64,000 bases of DNA from Paracoccus caeni (GTDB lineage: Bacteria; Pseudomonadota; Alphaproteobacteria; Rhodobacterales; Rhodobacteraceae). A model generated the notes under the pieces. That model saw only the letters and a program-made list of their open reading frames with translations. It searched no databases and was not told the origin of the DNA. Both the position numbers and the translations under genes were made by a program. The stretch is from contig NZ_JAEPRQ010000001.1 in the NCBI RefSeq assembly GCF_016629665.1, positions 1,116,001 through 1,180,000 of the forward strand. Reading direction: 5' to 3'. Shown here piece after piece: positions 1 through 10,259 of this stretch. Within the stretch, counting starts at the first letter, position 1. Every line of letters starts with the position of its first letter.

Positions 1-1
1 C

Positions 2-1495
2 GTGGATGTGGCCAGCGAAGAGTCCTTCGTCGATCGCTACAGCGTCGAGAAGCAGACCTATTATGGCACGATCGAGGCCGATCTGACGTCTTCGACACGG
101 CTGAGCTTCATCCTTGAACACCGCAACCACGATCCGCGCGGATCGACCTGGGGCGGGATTCCGCTGATCTTCTCGGACGGCACGCCGACGGATTTCGACC
201 GCAACTTCTCGCACGCGCCGGAATGGGCCTATTGGGCCAGTCAACAGACCTCGCTGATCTCGCGGCTGGAGCATGAATTCGACAACGGCTGGAAGGCGAC
301 CGCCAATCTGGGTGCAACCTGGCGGAAATATGATGCCGATCTGGTCTATTACTCGGGCGAGCTTGATCCGGTTACCGGGCTTGGCATGATCGGCGGGGCG
401 TGGGCGGGCAGTGACCGCAACAAGCTGCTGTCGCTGGACGTGAAGATGACCGGCCCGGTCGAGTTGTTCGGGCGCAGTCATACGCTGAATTTCGGCGTGC
501 AGGCCGACCGCGACTGGATGAAGCGCGACTGGCCGGAAGCGATTGATGAACCGAAACCGCCGGTCAATTTCCTTGATTTCGACGGCACCTATCCGCGTCC
601 GGTCTGGGCCGAATCCGACGAGGATTGGCAGGTCAACCGCACCACCTATTCGGCCTATGGATCGGGCCAGTTCAACCTTTCCGACCGGCTGAAGCTGGTG
701 ATGGGCGCCCGCTATACCGATTGGAGCGGGAACATGTATTTCGAATACGGCGAGGGCTATCGCAAATTCAAGCATGTCACGCCTTTCGCCGGGCTGGTCT
801 ATGACCTCAGCGACGAATGGTCGGTCTATGCAAGCTATACCGATGTCTTCCAATCGCAGGACTATCGCGACCGCAACGGCAAATATCTGGACCCGCTTCT
901 GGGCCGGAACAAAGAGATCGGTGCCAAGGGCGAGTTGATGGATGGCCGGGTGACAGCATCGCTGGCGTTGTTTGAAAGCTATCAGGACAATTTCGGCGTT
1001 GAGGATGCCGGCCACACGATCCCCGGATCGCCGGAACCTGCTTATATCGGCGTGGACGGAATCGTCTCGCGCGGGGTGGAGATCGAGGTGAATGGGGAAA
1101 TCCAGCCGGGCTGGAACCTGTTCTTCGGCGCCTCCACAGTGAAGTTGCGCGACCAGAACGACGATACCTTCCAGCCCTGGGAGCCGACGCAGACGGTCAA
1201 GCTGTTCAGCACCTACAAGATGCAGGGCGCGCTAAGCGATCTGACCGTTGGCGGTGGTTTCCGTTGGCAGAACGACACCTATCAGGACGTGACCAATTCC
1301 ACCGGGACCTATCGCACCCATCAGGGTTCCTTCGCGGTGGTTGATGTGATGGCGCGCTATGACATCAATGACCGCTGGTCGGCGCAACTGAACGTCAACA
1401 ACCTGTTCGACAAGCATTACTATTCGGGAAGCTGGGGCGAGATCGACTTTGGCAATCCGCGCAATGCGACCCTGTCTGTGACCTCGACGTTCTGA
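2..1495 (+). CDS. TonB-dependent siderophore receptor, 5'-truncated by the window edge
   Basis: The frame is open to the left edge, so the signal peptide, TonB box and most of the plug domain lie outside; about 497 residues of the barrel are present. Alternating aromatic beta-strands, the block around residues 280-320 (SVYASYTDVFQSQ, then LGRNKEIGAKGEL) and the terminal phenylalanine are typical of the FhuE/FpvA-type siderophore receptor family. It would import a ferric siderophore across the outer membrane using TonB energy. The ligand cannot be told from this part, and no siderophore biosynthesis or ABC import genes follow. A GTG at base 2 is an edge artefact rather than a credible start. 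Confidence 0.88.
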   Translation: MDVASEESFVDRYSVEKQTYYGTIEADLTSSTRLSFILEHRNHDPRGSTWGGIPLIFSDGTPTDFDRNFSHAPEWAYWASQQTSLISRLEHEFDNGWKATANLGATWRKYDADLVYYSGELDPVTGLGMIGGAWAGSDRNKLLSLDVKMTGPVELFGRSHTLNFGVQADRDWMKRDWPEAIDEPKPPVNFLDFDGTYPRPVWAESDEDWQVNRTTYSAYGSGQFNLSDRLKLVMGARYTDWSGNMYFEYGEGYRKFKHVTPFAGLVYDLSDEWSVYASYTDVFQSQDYRDRNGKYLDPLLGRNKEIGAKGELMDGRVTASLALFESYQDNFGVEDAGHTIPGSPEPAYIGVDGIVSRGVEIEVNGEIQPGWNLFFGASTVKLRDQNDDTFQPWEPTQTVKLFSTYKMQGALSDLTVGGGFRWQNDTYQDVTNSTGTYRTHQGSFAVVDVMARYDINDRWSAQLNVNNLFDKHYYSGSWGEIDFGNPRNATLSVTSTF

Positions 1496-1529
1496 GCGCA
1501 AAGAGGTCAGGCGTGGTTACGTCGCCGTA

Positions 1530-1571
1530 AAATGCAAAAGATCGGCGGGCCGGATTTTCTGCCCGCCGATC
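1530..1571 (-). terminator. Rho-independent terminator of the host-attachment-type gene
   Basis: An 11-bp perfect stem (1540-1550 with 1561-1571, GATCGGCGGGC) encloses a 10-base loop. Read on the minus strand it is followed by TTTTGCATTTT, a good U-rich tail, so it ends the minus-strand gene just to its right. On the plus strand there is no T-tract, so it is a poor terminator for the TonB receptor. Confidence 0.75.
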
Positions 1572-1589
1572 AGATCCCGTAGCGGGCGT

Positions 1590-1973
1590 TCAGGCCAGCG
1601 CGCCCTCGATCGCTTTCACGTCAGAGTTGGTCAGGTTCTTCGCCAGTTCCTTCCGCAGCCGATACTGCAATTCCTTGTGGTAACGCTTGCGCATGATGCC
1701 AAGGGTCGCCGGATCGGCGATGATCGCCAGATCCTCGAATTTCTGCTTCAGCGCCAATGCGTTCAGATGATCGGCAAGCTGCGCCGGAAAGGCAGTGTCT
1801 TCGTCCTCGTTGACCGAACCTTCGTCGGTCACCGCACCGGGCGGTTCCTGATCAAGATCCTTGCGTGTCAGCTTCTCCGCCTCGCCCAGTTCGACCCCGT
1901 GACGGGCGATATTGCGGAACAGGACTGCTGACTGCCCGTCGGCAACCACGACAAGCGCGTTCTCGGATAGCAT
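1590..1973 (-). CDS. Host attachment family protein
   Basis: A protein of 127 residues beginning MLSENALVVVADGQSAVLFRN. The VVADGQSAVLFRN opening, the acidic middle and the C-terminal stretch with LGIMRKRYHKELQYRLRKELAKNLTN match the family annotated as 'protein required for attachment to host cells', found in many alphaproteobacteria and named after work on Agrobacterium AtsE. The biochemical role is unknown; the fold resembles release-factor-like (baeRF) proteins. The start at 1973 was chosen because AAGGAGGT lies 8 bases upstream; a longer frame from 2009 has no such site. A terminator follows at 1530-1571, and the aminotransferase lies upstream on the same strand. Confidence 0.82.
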   Translation of the reverse strand: MLSENALVVVADGQSAVLFRNIARHGVELGEAEKLTRKDLDQEPPGAVTDEGSVNEDEDTAFPAQLADHLNALALKQKFEDLAIIADPATLGIMRKRYHKELQYRLRKELAKNLTNSDVKAIEGALA

Positions 1974-2024
1974 TCTTTGACCTCCTTCGTTGCTGCTCAC
2001 GTCTCTCAACGCGGCGGCAGGCGG

Positions 2025-3260
<1,236 letters not shown>

Positions 3261-3302
3261 TCACTTACGCTGCGCCGAAAAGACCTACAAGCGAGGCGAA
3301 TG

Positions 3303-3650
3303 ATGTCAGACTACTACGGGTATGGACCTGATGAGGCAACGCTGGGCGACCGCCTGACGGCCGCGCGCGAAGCTGCGGGTTATACCGTTGAACAGATGGC
3401 CGAACGTCTGGGCCTTGGCGTTGACACCATCGAGGGGTGGGAGGTCGATCAGGCCGCCCCAAGCGATGAGGGTCTGGGCCGGATCGCGATCCTGCTGAGC
3501 GTCTCCGCCGACTGGCTGCAGCGGGGCGAGGGCGCCGGTCTGGTGACGCCCGATGCCGACGATCTTGCCACGGAGCTTGTAGAGCTTCGCCGCCTGCTGC
3601 AAGAGGCTTTGCAGCGGCTGACGCGGTTGGAAGGGCAAGTGAATCAATGA
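3303..3650 (+). CDS. XRE-family helix-turn-helix protein
   Basis: 115 residues with an N-terminal Cro/CI-type helix-turn-helix at about residues 12-65 (LGDRLTAAREAAGYTVEQMA, then LGLGVDTIEGWE) followed by a short leucine-rich, possibly coiled-coil tail (ELRRLLQEALQRLTRLEGQ). A small single-domain regulator or DNA-binding partner; the target is unknown. Two adjacent ATG codons (3300, 3303) are possible; the GAGG at 3292-3295 is better spaced for 3303. Its stop overlaps the sdhE start by four bases (ATGA), so the two are probably co-translated. Confidence 0.8.
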   Translation: MSDYYGYGPDEATLGDRLTAAREAAGYTVEQMAERLGLGVDTIEGWEVDQAAPSDEGLGRIAILLSVSADWLQRGEGAGLVTPDADDLATELVELRRLLQEALQRLTRLEGQVNQ

Positions 3651-3940
3651 CGGCGGAAAGCCACGAGACGCGGATGCGTCGCCTGAAGCTTCGAAGCTGG
3701 CGGCGGGGCATGAAAGAGATGGACCTGATCCTGGGCCATTTCGCCGATGGTCCATTGGCCGGGCTGAGCACGTTCGATCTGGACAGCTACGAGGCGGTTT
3801 TGGACGAGAATGATCAGGATTTGTATCTGTGGCTGACGGCCCGGATCAATCGCGGCGACCAGACCGGCCCGGCGGCGCTTGCGCCGATGCTGGACCTTAT
3901 CGCCGATTTCGCCCAGACGCGGCTGCGCCCGGCAGGCTGA
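3647..3940 (+). CDS. sdhE: FAD assembly factor SdhE
   Basis: A 97-residue protein of the Sdh5/SdhE (former DUF339) family, which promotes covalent flavinylation of the succinate dehydrogenase flavoprotein SdhA. The hallmark RGxxE motif is present as R20-G-M-K-E24, followed by the acidic helical bundle (DLILGHFADG, then LDENDQDLYLWLTAR). Length and composition are normal for the family. It overlaps the upstream XRE gene by four bases. No sdh genes are in the window. Confidence 0.93.
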   Translation: MTAESHETRMRRLKLRSWRRGMKEMDLILGHFADGPLAGLSTFDLDSYEAVLDENDQDLYLWLTARINRGDQTGPAALAPMLDLIADFAQTRLRPAG

Positions 3941-4066
3941 TTCTGTCAGGCGGGGCCGGTCTCGCTAAAATTTTCAGCATTGAGCGGTGGCAAGTTCGGT
4001 CAAATTAACCTCAGATTCGTGTTTCTGCGCGATGACGGTTTGGTGACGAACTGAATTAGGAATGCC

Positions 4067-4597
4067 ATGGCCATGCTTTCACCTGCATCGCGCGACATCC
4101 ACCAGCTTGCCGATCCCCGGCTGGTGCCGGATCTTTCTGAAACGACCGACGCCTATCTGGATTCGCTGCAATTGCTGGAACGGATGCACCGGCTGATGCT
4201 GGATCTGGTGAAGGACGAATTCGAACGTCTGAACCGCAACGATCTGACCCCGGTTCAGGCGATGATCCTGTATAATCTGGGCGAATCCGAGGTTTCGGCG
4301 GGCGAGCTTCGATCTCGCGGCATGTATCAGGGCTCGAATGTCAGCTACAATCTGAAGAAGCTGGTCTCGATGGGCTATGTCCATCACGAACGCAGCGATC
4401 TTGACCGTCGCTCGGTCCGGGTTCGGTTGACCGATACCGGGCTTGTGGTGCGCGAACTGGTGCATCGCATGTTCCTGCGCCATGCCGAGGGGCTGGCGAT
4501 GTCGGGCATTCTGGAAGACCCGCCGCTTTATCAGGTGAACCTGCAAAGCCGCCGGATCGAACGCTTCTGGGGCGAACAAATCCGCTACATTTATTAG
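4067..4597 (+). CDS. MarR-family winged-helix regulator, LdtR-like
   Basis: 176 residues. Residues about 35-140 form a MarR-type winged helix: LTPVQAMILYNLGESEVSAGELRSRG, the recognition helix region GSNVSYNLKKLVSMGYV, and the wing with D-x-R-S (HERSDLDRRSVRVRLTDTG). The sequence resembles alphaproteobacterial LdtR, which in Liberibacter and rhizobia controls an L,D-transpeptidase and osmotic tolerance; that assignment is from recognition of the motif order and is moderate. No transpeptidase gene is adjacent. The ATG at 4067 is the in-frame start after TTAGGA; an out-of-frame ATG lies at 4062. Confidence 0.82.
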   Translation: MAMLSPASRDIHQLADPRLVPDLSETTDAYLDSLQLLERMHRLMLDLVKDEFERLNRNDLTPVQAMILYNLGESEVSAGELRSRGMYQGSNVSYNLKKLVSMGYVHHERSDLDRRSVRVRLTDTGLVVRELVHRMFLRHAEGLAMSGILEDPPLYQVNLQSRRIERFWGEQIRYIY

Positions 4598-4633
4598 CAA
4601 CCGCGCCGCCTTTTCGGCGACGCGGCGGTGAGG

Positions 4634-5062
4634 TTACCAGTGGCCGGTATTTTCCATGCTGGCCCAAGGTTCCTGCGGCGGCAGATGGTCGCCCTCTTGC
4701 AGGATCTCGATCGAGATATTGTCGGGGCTGCGCACGAAGGCCATGTGACCGTCGCGCGGGGGGCGGTTGATGGTGACGCCTGCATCCATCAGCTTCTGGC
4801 AGATCTCGTAAACATTCTCGACCCGATAGGCCAAATGCCCGAAATGGCGACTGTCCGAGGGCAGGCCTTCATCACCGTCCCAGTTATAGGTCAGCTCGAC
4901 CGGACATTCCGGTTGATCGGGCGGCGCCATGAAGACCAGCGTGAAGCGGCCCTTTTCATTCTCGGTGCGGCGGGTTTCGACAAGACCCAGCAGGCTGAAG
5001 AACTCCATCGTCTTCTCCAGATCCTTCACACGGACCATGGTGTGCAGATAGCGGATTTTCAT
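4634..5062 (-). CDS. gloA: Lactoylglutathione lyase (glyoxalase I)
   Basis: A 142-residue single-module glyoxalase I, which isomerises the methylglyoxal-glutathione hemithioacetal to S-lactoylglutathione in the cytoplasm. The four metal ligands of the betaalphabetabetabeta fold are visible: H7 ([12 protein letters not shown]), E56 (VELTYNW), H76 (HFGHLAY) and E119 (ISIEILQ). The short form without the extra loop suggests the Ni/Co-type enzyme known from E. coli. It converges on the MarR gene with only 36 bases between stops and diverges from thyA. Confidence 0.93.
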   Translation of the reverse strand: MKIRYLHTMVRVKDLEKTMEFFSLLGLVETRRTENEKGRFTLVFMAPPDQPECPVELTYNWDGDEGLPSDSRHFGHLAYRVENVYEICQKLMDAGVTINRPPRDGHMAFVRSPDNISIEILQEGDHLPPQEPWASMENTGHW

Positions 5063-5204
5063 GCGGGCTCCTTACTGTGTTGCCGGTGTCGGTGTCAGAT
5101 TGGCATGTGGCGCGGGGCGTGGCAAATCGGGCCTCACCGCTCGACAGCGGCGGCGTTTTCATGGCAGAACCGGACTCCATCGGGTGCGGCGACAGGGGAC
5201 AGGG

Positions 5205-6020
5205 ATGCAGCAATATCTGGACGCGCTGAGGACCGTGCTGCGCGAAGGCACCGAATCGACCGACCGCACCGGCACCGGCACTATCTCGCATTTCGGGCTG
5301 CAAAGCCGCTATTCCCTGTCAGACGGTTTTCCGCTGGTTACGACGAAGAAACTGCATCTGCGCTCGATCGTTCATGAACTGCTGTGGTTCCTGTCGGGCG
5401 ACACCAACATCGCCTATCTCAAGGAAAACGGCGTCTCGATCTGGGACGAATGGGCGGATGAGAAGGGCGATCTTGGTCCGGTTTACGGCCACCAATGGCG
5501 GCATTTCCCCGCGATCCGCGAAGGCGAAAGCGGCCCGATCATCGGCGAGGTCGATCAGATCGCCAAGCTGGTCGAGGCGATCCGCAAGACCCCTGACAGC
5601 CGCCGCCTGATCGTCTCGGCCTGGAACCCCGGCGAGATCGACCAGATGGCGCTGCCGCCCTGCCATACGCTGTGGCAGGTCCGCATTATCGGGCGAAAGA
5701 TGCATTTGCAGCTTTACCAGCGCTCGGCGGATATGTTCCTTGGGGTGCCGTTCAACATCGCCTCCTATGCGCTGTTGCTGGCGATGCTGGCGCATGTGAC
5801 GGGATATGAGGCGGGCGATTTCGTTCATTCCATCGGTGACGCGCATATCTATCTGAACCACATGGATCAGGTGAAAACGCAGCTTGAACGCGATCCGAAA
5901 CCGCTGCCGAAGCTGGAACTGACGCGAGAGGTCGGCTCGATCTTCGATTTCCGGTATGAGGATTTCCGCTTCGCAGGCTACGACCCGGCCCCGGCGATCA
6001 AAGCCCCGGTGGCGGTGTGA
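5205..6020 (+). CDS. thyA: Thymidylate synthase
   Basis: 271 residues. ThyA methylates dUMP using methylene-tetrahydrofolate, giving dTMP and dihydrofolate. Visible motifs: the phosphate-binding RTGTGT loop near residue 21, [13 protein letters not shown] near 89-101, catalytic C153 in LPPCHTLWQ, the [17 protein letters not shown] block, and the conserved C-terminus IKAPVAV. The ATG at 5205 follows GGGACAGGG and gives the standard E. coli-like N-terminus MQQYLD. folA starts four bases after the stop, so the dihydrofolate made here is recycled by the next gene's product. Confidence 0.97.
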   Translation: MQQYLDALRTVLREGTESTDRTGTGTISHFGLQSRYSLSDGFPLVTTKKLHLRSIVHELLWFLSGDTNIAYLKENGVSIWDEWADEKGDLGPVYGHQWRHFPAIREGESGPIIGEVDQIAKLVEAIRKTPDSRRLIVSAWNPGEIDQMALPPCHTLWQVRIIGRKMHLQLYQRSADMFLGVPFNIASYALLLAMLAHVTGYEAGDFVHSIGDAHIYLNHMDQVKTQLERDPKPLPKLELTREVGSIFDFRYEDFRFAGYDPAPAIKAPVAV

Positions 6021-6024
6021 CCCG

Positions 6025-6501
6025 ATGCTGACCCTGATCGTCGCCCGTGCAAGGGATAATGCCATCGGCAAGGACAACCAGATCCCGTGGCACATCCCGC
6101 AGGATCTGAAGATGTTCCAGCGAGAGACGACCGGCGGTGCGCTGATCATGGGGCGGCTGACATGGGACAGCCTGCCTGTCCGCCCGCTGAAAAACCGCCT
6201 GAATTGCGTGCTGTCGCGGCAATCCGACATTGCCGAGCATGTCTTTCCAGATACCGCCTCTGCGATCCGCTTTTGCGAAGGGCAGGGGCATTTCCGTATC
6301 TACGGTATCGGCGGCGAGGCGGTTTTTCGTGAGATGCTGCCCATCGCCGACAGACTTCTGCTGACCGAGGTTGATATCGAGGTTCCCGGCGCAGAGGCCT
6401 ATTTTCCGCCTTTCACCGAAGATGACTGGCAGGAAATCACCGCGCAGGCGCTGGAGTCCGAGCCGAAAGCCGTGGTTCGGGAACTGATCCGCCGTCGCTA
6501 A
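6025..6501 (+). CDS. folA: Dihydrofolate reductase
   Basis: A 158-residue DHFR reducing dihydrofolate to tetrahydrofolate with NADPH. The N-terminal LIVARARDNAIGKDNQIPWHIPQDLKMF, GALIMGRLTWDSL and the nucleotide-binding IYGIGGEAVF block are in the usual order, and E/D catalytic positions sit in the expected helix (PQDLK). It forms a two-gene unit with thyA, spaced by four bases. It ends three bases before the end of the convergent hydrolase gene, leaving no room for a separate terminator. Confidence 0.96.
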   Translation: MLTLIVARARDNAIGKDNQIPWHIPQDLKMFQRETTGGALIMGRLTWDSLPVRPLKNRLNCVLSRQSDIAEHVFPDTASAIRFCEGQGHFRIYGIGGEAVFREMLPIADRLLLTEVDIEVPGAEAYFPPFTEDDWQEITAQALESEPKAVVRELIRRR

Positions 6502-6504
6502 GGC

Positions 6505-7344
6505 TCAGGCGGCGCGGATCGCCGCGATCCAGTCGTTGATGGCGGCAAGGCTTTCCGGCTCATCCAGCCACGGCACATGCGCCCGGTCTGGTACCTCAGC
6601 ATAGATCAGATCGGGACGACGGGCCTTCATCTCATCCGCCACCGCGCGCGACAGCAGATCGGAATTGGCCCCGCGGATCAGCGCGACCGGGAAACCCGCA
6701 GTCGCCGCCCAAAGCGGCCACAGATCGGGCGTTTCGCCCTGAAACGCGGCCAGAAACGCCTCTCGCAAAGCCGGATCATACTTGATCCGCAGCCCTTCGG
6801 GGGTCTGATCGTAATGTTTCTGCGCATCGGCCAGCCAGCGACCATCGGGCACATTGGCAAAGCCCGGCATCGCCGCAGGCAGCCGTTCGGCCAGCGCCTC
6901 GTAGGTCTTGGCCGAGGGGTTCCGCCCGACATAGTCGAAAATCCGCTCCAGCCCGGCGCGTTCGATCACCGGCCCGACATCGTTCAGAGATAGCCCCAGC
7001 AATCGATCATGTGCCACCGCCGCCAAAAGCAACCCGATCAGCCCACCGCGAGAGGTGCCCAGCACCGCCGCCCGCGTCACTTCCAGATGATCCAGCAGTT
7101 CCAGCGCATCCCGCCCCTCGATCGGAACGGTATAGGTCTCGGCCCCGGTATAGGCCGATTGGCCGCGCCCGCGATAATCCATGCGGATCAGCCGAACCCC
7201 CTCAAGATAAGGCGCGACATAGTCGAAATCCGCCATGTTCCGCGTCAGGCCGGCAAGACAAAGAACCGGCAACCCCTTGCCCTGATCCGTATATGCGATC
7301 CGCGCCCCGTCACTTGCCTGAAAGAAGCCGACACTCATCTGCAT
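6505..7344 (-). CDS. Alpha/beta hydrolase
   Basis: 279 residues of the alpha/beta hydrolase fold: oxyanion-hole region CLAGLTRNMADF near 30-40, RMDYRGRGQS near 54, nucleophile elbow G-T-S-R-G-G near 97, and a C-terminal histidine in DRAHVPWLDEP. The acid is probably the aspartate in RGANSDLLS. Substrate unknown; the family includes esterases, haloperoxidase-like and enol-lactone hydrolases. Two starts, 7344 and 7338, are both possible after GAGGACC. It lies downstream of the fab genes on the same strand but is separated by a structured gap. Confidence 0.85.
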   Translation of the reverse strand: MQMSVGFFQASDGARIAYTDQGKGLPVLCLAGLTRNMADFDYVAPYLEGVRLIRMDYRGRGQSAYTGAETYTVPIEGRDALELLDHLEVTRAAVLGTSRGGLIGLLLAAVAHDRLLGLSLNDVGPVIERAGLERIFDYVGRNPSAKTYEALAERLPAAMPGFANVPDGRWLADAQKHYDQTPEGLRIKYDPALREAFLAAFQGETPDLWPLWAATAGFPVALIRGANSDLLSRAVADEMKARRPDLIYAEVPDRAHVPWLDEPESLAAINDWIAAIRAA

Positions 7345-7368
7345 TGGTCCTCAAATATTCCGCGGGGG

Positions 7369-7411
7369 GTCGCCGGTTGGTGCGCCACTGGTTCGAGAAC
7401 CAGCCGGCGAC
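7369..7411. repeat. Nested inverted repeat between fabI and the hydrolase
   Basis: Outer arms GTCGCCGG (7369-7376) and CCGGCGAC (7404-7411) enclose an inner hairpin with arms CTGGTTC and GAACCAG (7388-7403). A short GGGGC/GCCCC hairpin follows nearby. There is no U-tract on either strand, so it is not a standard terminator; it could protect the 3' end of the fab transcript or act as a Rho-linked stop. Confidence 0.5.
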
Positions 7412-7432
7412 GGGGCGCGAAGCCCCCGGCCT

Positions 7433-8221
7433 TTACAGGTTCTCGCTCTGCGGCATGCCCAGAACGTGATAACCGCCATCGACTAGCACCACCTCACCCG
7501 TGGTGCAGGCACCCCAATCCGACAGCAACCAGACCGCCGTGCCGCCAATTGCGTCCAGCGTGGCATTGGCACGCAGGGGCGCGTTCGCCTCGGTATGGCG
7601 GAAGGTCTTGCGGGCACCACCGATGGCCGCGCCTGCCAGCGTTTTCATCGGGCCGGGGCTGATCGCGTTCACCCGGATTCCGTCCGGGCCAAGGTCGTTG
7701 GCCAGATACCGGACCGAGGATTCCAGCGCCGCCTTGGCCACGCCCATGACGTTGTAGAAGGGCGTCACCCGGTTCGAGCCGCCATAGGTCAGCGTGATCA
7801 GCGACCCGCCATCGGCCATCAGCGGATGGGCGCGGCGTGCCACCTCGATCAGCGAATAGCACGAAATTTCAAGGCTGTGCTTGAAGTTCGCCCGGCTGGT
7901 ATTCAGGAACCGGCCGGTCAGTTCGTCCTTGTTGGAAAAGGCGATGGCGTGGATCACGAAATCCAGCTTACCCCAACGCGAGCCGATCTCGCTGAACGCC
8001 GTATCCAGCGAGGCGTCGTCGGTCACGTCCACATCCAGCAGGAAATCCGAGCCAAGCGATTGTGCCAAAGGCAGAACCCGCTTGCCGAACGCATCGCCCT
8101 GATAGGAAAAGGCAAGCTCGGCACCTTGCGCCGCAGCGGCTTTGGCAATGCCCCAGGCGATGGAGTGGTCATTGGCGACCCCCATCACAAGGCCGCGCTT
8201 GCCTTTCAGAAGATCGCCCAT
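7433..8221 (-). CDS. fabI: Enoyl-[acyl-carrier-protein] reductase (NADH), FabI
   Basis: A 262-residue SDR-fold reductase for the last step of the fatty-acid elongation cycle. The FabI-type signature is present: nucleotide site VMGVANDHSIAWGIA, HAIAFSN, the catalytic pair Y156 and K163 (YNVMGVAK, Y-x6-K) with Y146 before it, and the substrate loop GPMKTLAGAAIGG. Two ATGs lie six bases apart (8227, 8221). GAGGGG directly abuts the first and is six bases from the second, so 8221 is the better start. It is third in a fabA-fabB-fabI order on the minus strand. Confidence 0.95.
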   Translation of the reverse strand: MGDLLKGKRGLVMGVANDHSIAWGIAKAAAAQGAELAFSYQGDAFGKRVLPLAQSLGSDFLLDVDVTDDASLDTAFSEIGSRWGKLDFVIHAIAFSNKDELTGRFLNTSRANFKHSLEISCYSLIEVARRAHPLMADGGSLITLTYGGSNRVTPFYNVMGVAKAALESSVRYLANDLGPDGIRVNAISPGPMKTLAGAAIGGARKTFRHTEANAPLRANATLDAIGGTAVWLLSDWGACTTGEVVLVDGGYHVLGMPQSENL

Positions 8222-8242
8222 ATTCATCCCCTCGGGTCTGTG

Positions 8243-9472
8243 TCAGTCGCGATATTTCGACATCAGCAGGGTGGCATTGGTGCCGCCGAAGCCGAAGCTG
8301 TTCGACAGGACCGAATCCAGACCGGCATTGTCCACGCGAGTCGTCGCAATCTCGCCCGGCTGGATCTCGGGGTCCAGCGTGCCGACATTCGCCGATGCGG
8401 TGATGAAGTCATTTTGCAACATGAGCAGACAATAGATCGCCTCATGCACGCCCGTCGCGCCAAGACTGTGCCCGGTCAGCGACTTGGTCGAGCTGACGGG
8501 CGGGGTATTCCCCTCGCCAAAGACCCGGCGCAGCGCCTTGATCTCGCCCACATCGCCCACCGGTGTCGAGGTGCCATGCGCGTTCACATAGCTGACCTTG
8601 CGGCCTTCCGGCAGGGTGTCCAGCGCCAGACGCATCGACCGTTCGCCGCCTTCGCCCGACGGGGCAACCATGTCATAGCCGTCCGAGGTCGCGCCATAGC
8701 CGGTGACTTCGGCATAGATTTTCGCGCCGCGGGCAAGGGCGTGCGACAGTTCTTCCAGAACCACCACACCACCGCCGCCTGCGATGACGAAGCCGTCGCG
8801 GGTGGCGTCATAGGGGCGGGACGCGGCTGTGGGGGTGTCGTTGTATTTCGACGACATCGCGCCCATCGCGTCGAAAAGACAGGACAGGGTCCAGTCCAGT
8901 TCTTCGCCGCCACCTGCAAAGACGATATCCTGTTTGCCCATCTGGATCTGCTCGACGCCATTGCCGATGCAATGCGCGCTGGTCGAACAGGCCGAGGTGA
9001 TCGAATAGTTGACGCCCTTGATCTTGAACGGCGTCGCCAGACAGGCCGAGTTAGTGGATGACATGCAGCGCGTCACCATGAACGGGCCCATCCGCTTGGG
9101 GCTACCCTTTTCGATGACGATCTGATGGGCGTCGAAGAAGTTCGAGGTGGACGGTCCACCCGATCCGACGATCAGCCCGGTGCGCGGGTTCGAGACATCG
9201 CTTTCCTCAAGCCCGCTATCCTTGATCGCCTGTTCCATGGCGATGAAGTTATAGGCCGCACCCGGACCCATGAAGCGCAGGTTGCGCTTGTCGATATGAT
9301 CTTCAAGCACGATCTGCGGCATGCCGTGGATCTGGCTGCGGAAGCCGTGTTCGGCATATTCGGGGGCAAAGACAATGCCGGAACGTCCGGCGCGCAGGCT
9401 GTCGGTAACCTCTTCGGCATTGTTGCCGATGGGCGAGACGATACCAAGCCCGGTGATGACGACGCGTCTCAT
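8243..9472 (-). CDS. fabB: 3-oxoacyl-[acyl-carrier-protein] synthase I
   Basis: A 409-residue condensing enzyme of the KAS I type. The catalytic cysteine C162 lies in [14 protein letters not shown], and the two histidines are in [11 protein letters not shown] and [13 protein letters not shown], followed by [12 protein letters not shown]. Pairing with fabA indicates the FabB role: elongation of the cis-3-decenoyl intermediate in anaerobic-type unsaturated fatty-acid synthesis. The gene is 22 bases from fabA and 21 from fabI, consistent with one transcript. Confidence 0.95.
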   Translation of the reverse strand: MRRVVITGLGIVSPIGNNAEEVTDSLRAGRSGIVFAPEYAEHGFRSQIHGMPQIVLEDHIDKRNLRFMGPGAAYNFIAMEQAIKDSGLEESDVSNPRTGLIVGSGGPSTSNFFDAHQIVIEKGSPKRMGPFMVTRCMSSTNSACLATPFKIKGVNYSITSACSTSAHCIGNGVEQIQMGKQDIVFAGGGEELDWTLSCLFDAMGAMSSKYNDTPTAASRPYDATRDGFVIAGGGGVVVLEELSHALARGAKIYAEVTGYGATSDGYDMVAPSGEGGERSMRLALDTLPEGRKVSYVNAHGTSTPVGDVGEIKALRRVFGEGNTPPVSSTKSLTGHSLGATGVHEAIYCLLMLQNDFITASANVGTLDPEIQPGEIATTRVDNAGLDSVLSNSFGFGGTNATLLMSKYRD

Positions 9473-9494
9473 GGGGGCCTCCTTATAATTGAGG

Positions 9495-10004
9495 TTAGCT
9501 GGCCGACAGGGCGACTTTCATGTCCTTGACCAGGTAGATGGTTTCGCCATCCGCCTCGACGCGGCCATCGGCCACGCCCATGGTCAGGCGACGAGTCTGC
9601 ACGGCCTTTGTGAAATCGACGTGATAGCGCAGCATCTTGCGGTCGGGACGGACCATCCCGGTCAGCTTGACCTCGCCCACGCCAAGCGCATAGCCGCGAC
9701 CCTGCCAGCCGCGCCAGCCCAGATTGAAGCCGGTCAACTGCCACAGCCCGTCAAGGCCAAGGCAGCCGGGCATGATCGGGTTGCCGGGGAAGTGGCAGGG
9801 GAAGAACCACAGATCGGGGTTGATATCGAATTCAGCGACGACATGACCTTTGCCATGTTCGCCACGATCTTCGGAAATATCGGTGATGCGATCCATCATC
9901 AGCATGGGCGGTTCGGGCAATTGCGCATTGCCGGGGCCGAACAGCTCTCCACGCGCACAGGCCAGAAGGTCTTCGCGGTCAAAGCTGGTTTGCGTCATCG
10001 CCAT
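9495..10004 (-). CDS. fabA: 3-hydroxydecanoyl-[acyl-carrier-protein] dehydratase/isomerase
   Basis: A 169-residue hot-dog dehydratase that also isomerises trans-2- to cis-3-decenoyl-ACP, opening the unsaturated branch. The active-site histidine H71 and acid D85 are seen in [20 protein letters not shown], which is diagnostic for FabA rather than FabZ. It starts the fab cluster; the second ATG (9998) would give [10 protein letters not shown] and is also possible. The 255 bases upstream hold the likely promoter. Confidence 0.95.
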   Translation of the reverse strand: MAMTQTSFDREDLLACARGELFGPGNAQLPEPPMLMMDRITDISEDRGEHGKGHVVAEFDINPDLWFFPCHFPGNPIMPGCLGLDGLWQLTGFNLGWRGWQGRGYALGVGEVKLTGMVRPDRKMLRYHVDFTKAVQTRRLTMGVADGRVEADGETIYLVKDMKVALSAS

Positions 10005-10259
10005 GCGGGTCTTGCCTTTCGTGTCGGCTCGCGGGCCGGATCTGGTTCATCACAACGTAGTGTTCAAGTTGACGTTTCGTCTAGCATCCCGTTCCTTGCC
10101 CGTGCAAGTGCGGCCGCTTTCTTCTGGAACGCTGCGCCTCATATGGGGAAGCCTGCTGTCGCCTGCCAGTATTCAGCGGCTTATTCCTTTGAAGCTTCGC
10201 CACGCAGGCATTTCATCCAACTATGGCAGGCGTCCGGATCGGTGTGACAGAAGGTCGCG
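10005..10259. other. Intergenic region upstream of fabA, no gene seen
   Basis: No convincing reading frame is present on either strand. In some Rhodobacterales, as I recall, a Fur-family irr gene sits here; none is visible. On the minus strand the sequence TTGAAC followed at a suitable distance by weakly matching AT-containing hexamers may carry the fabA promoter, but I cannot fix it. The left part may also hold 3' sequence of the gene ending at 10260. Confidence 0.4.

Noticed and set aside
7595..9061. 488-codon frame on the plus strand across fabI and fabB
   Set aside because: Spans two real genes and the gap between them on the other strand; no recognisable domain.
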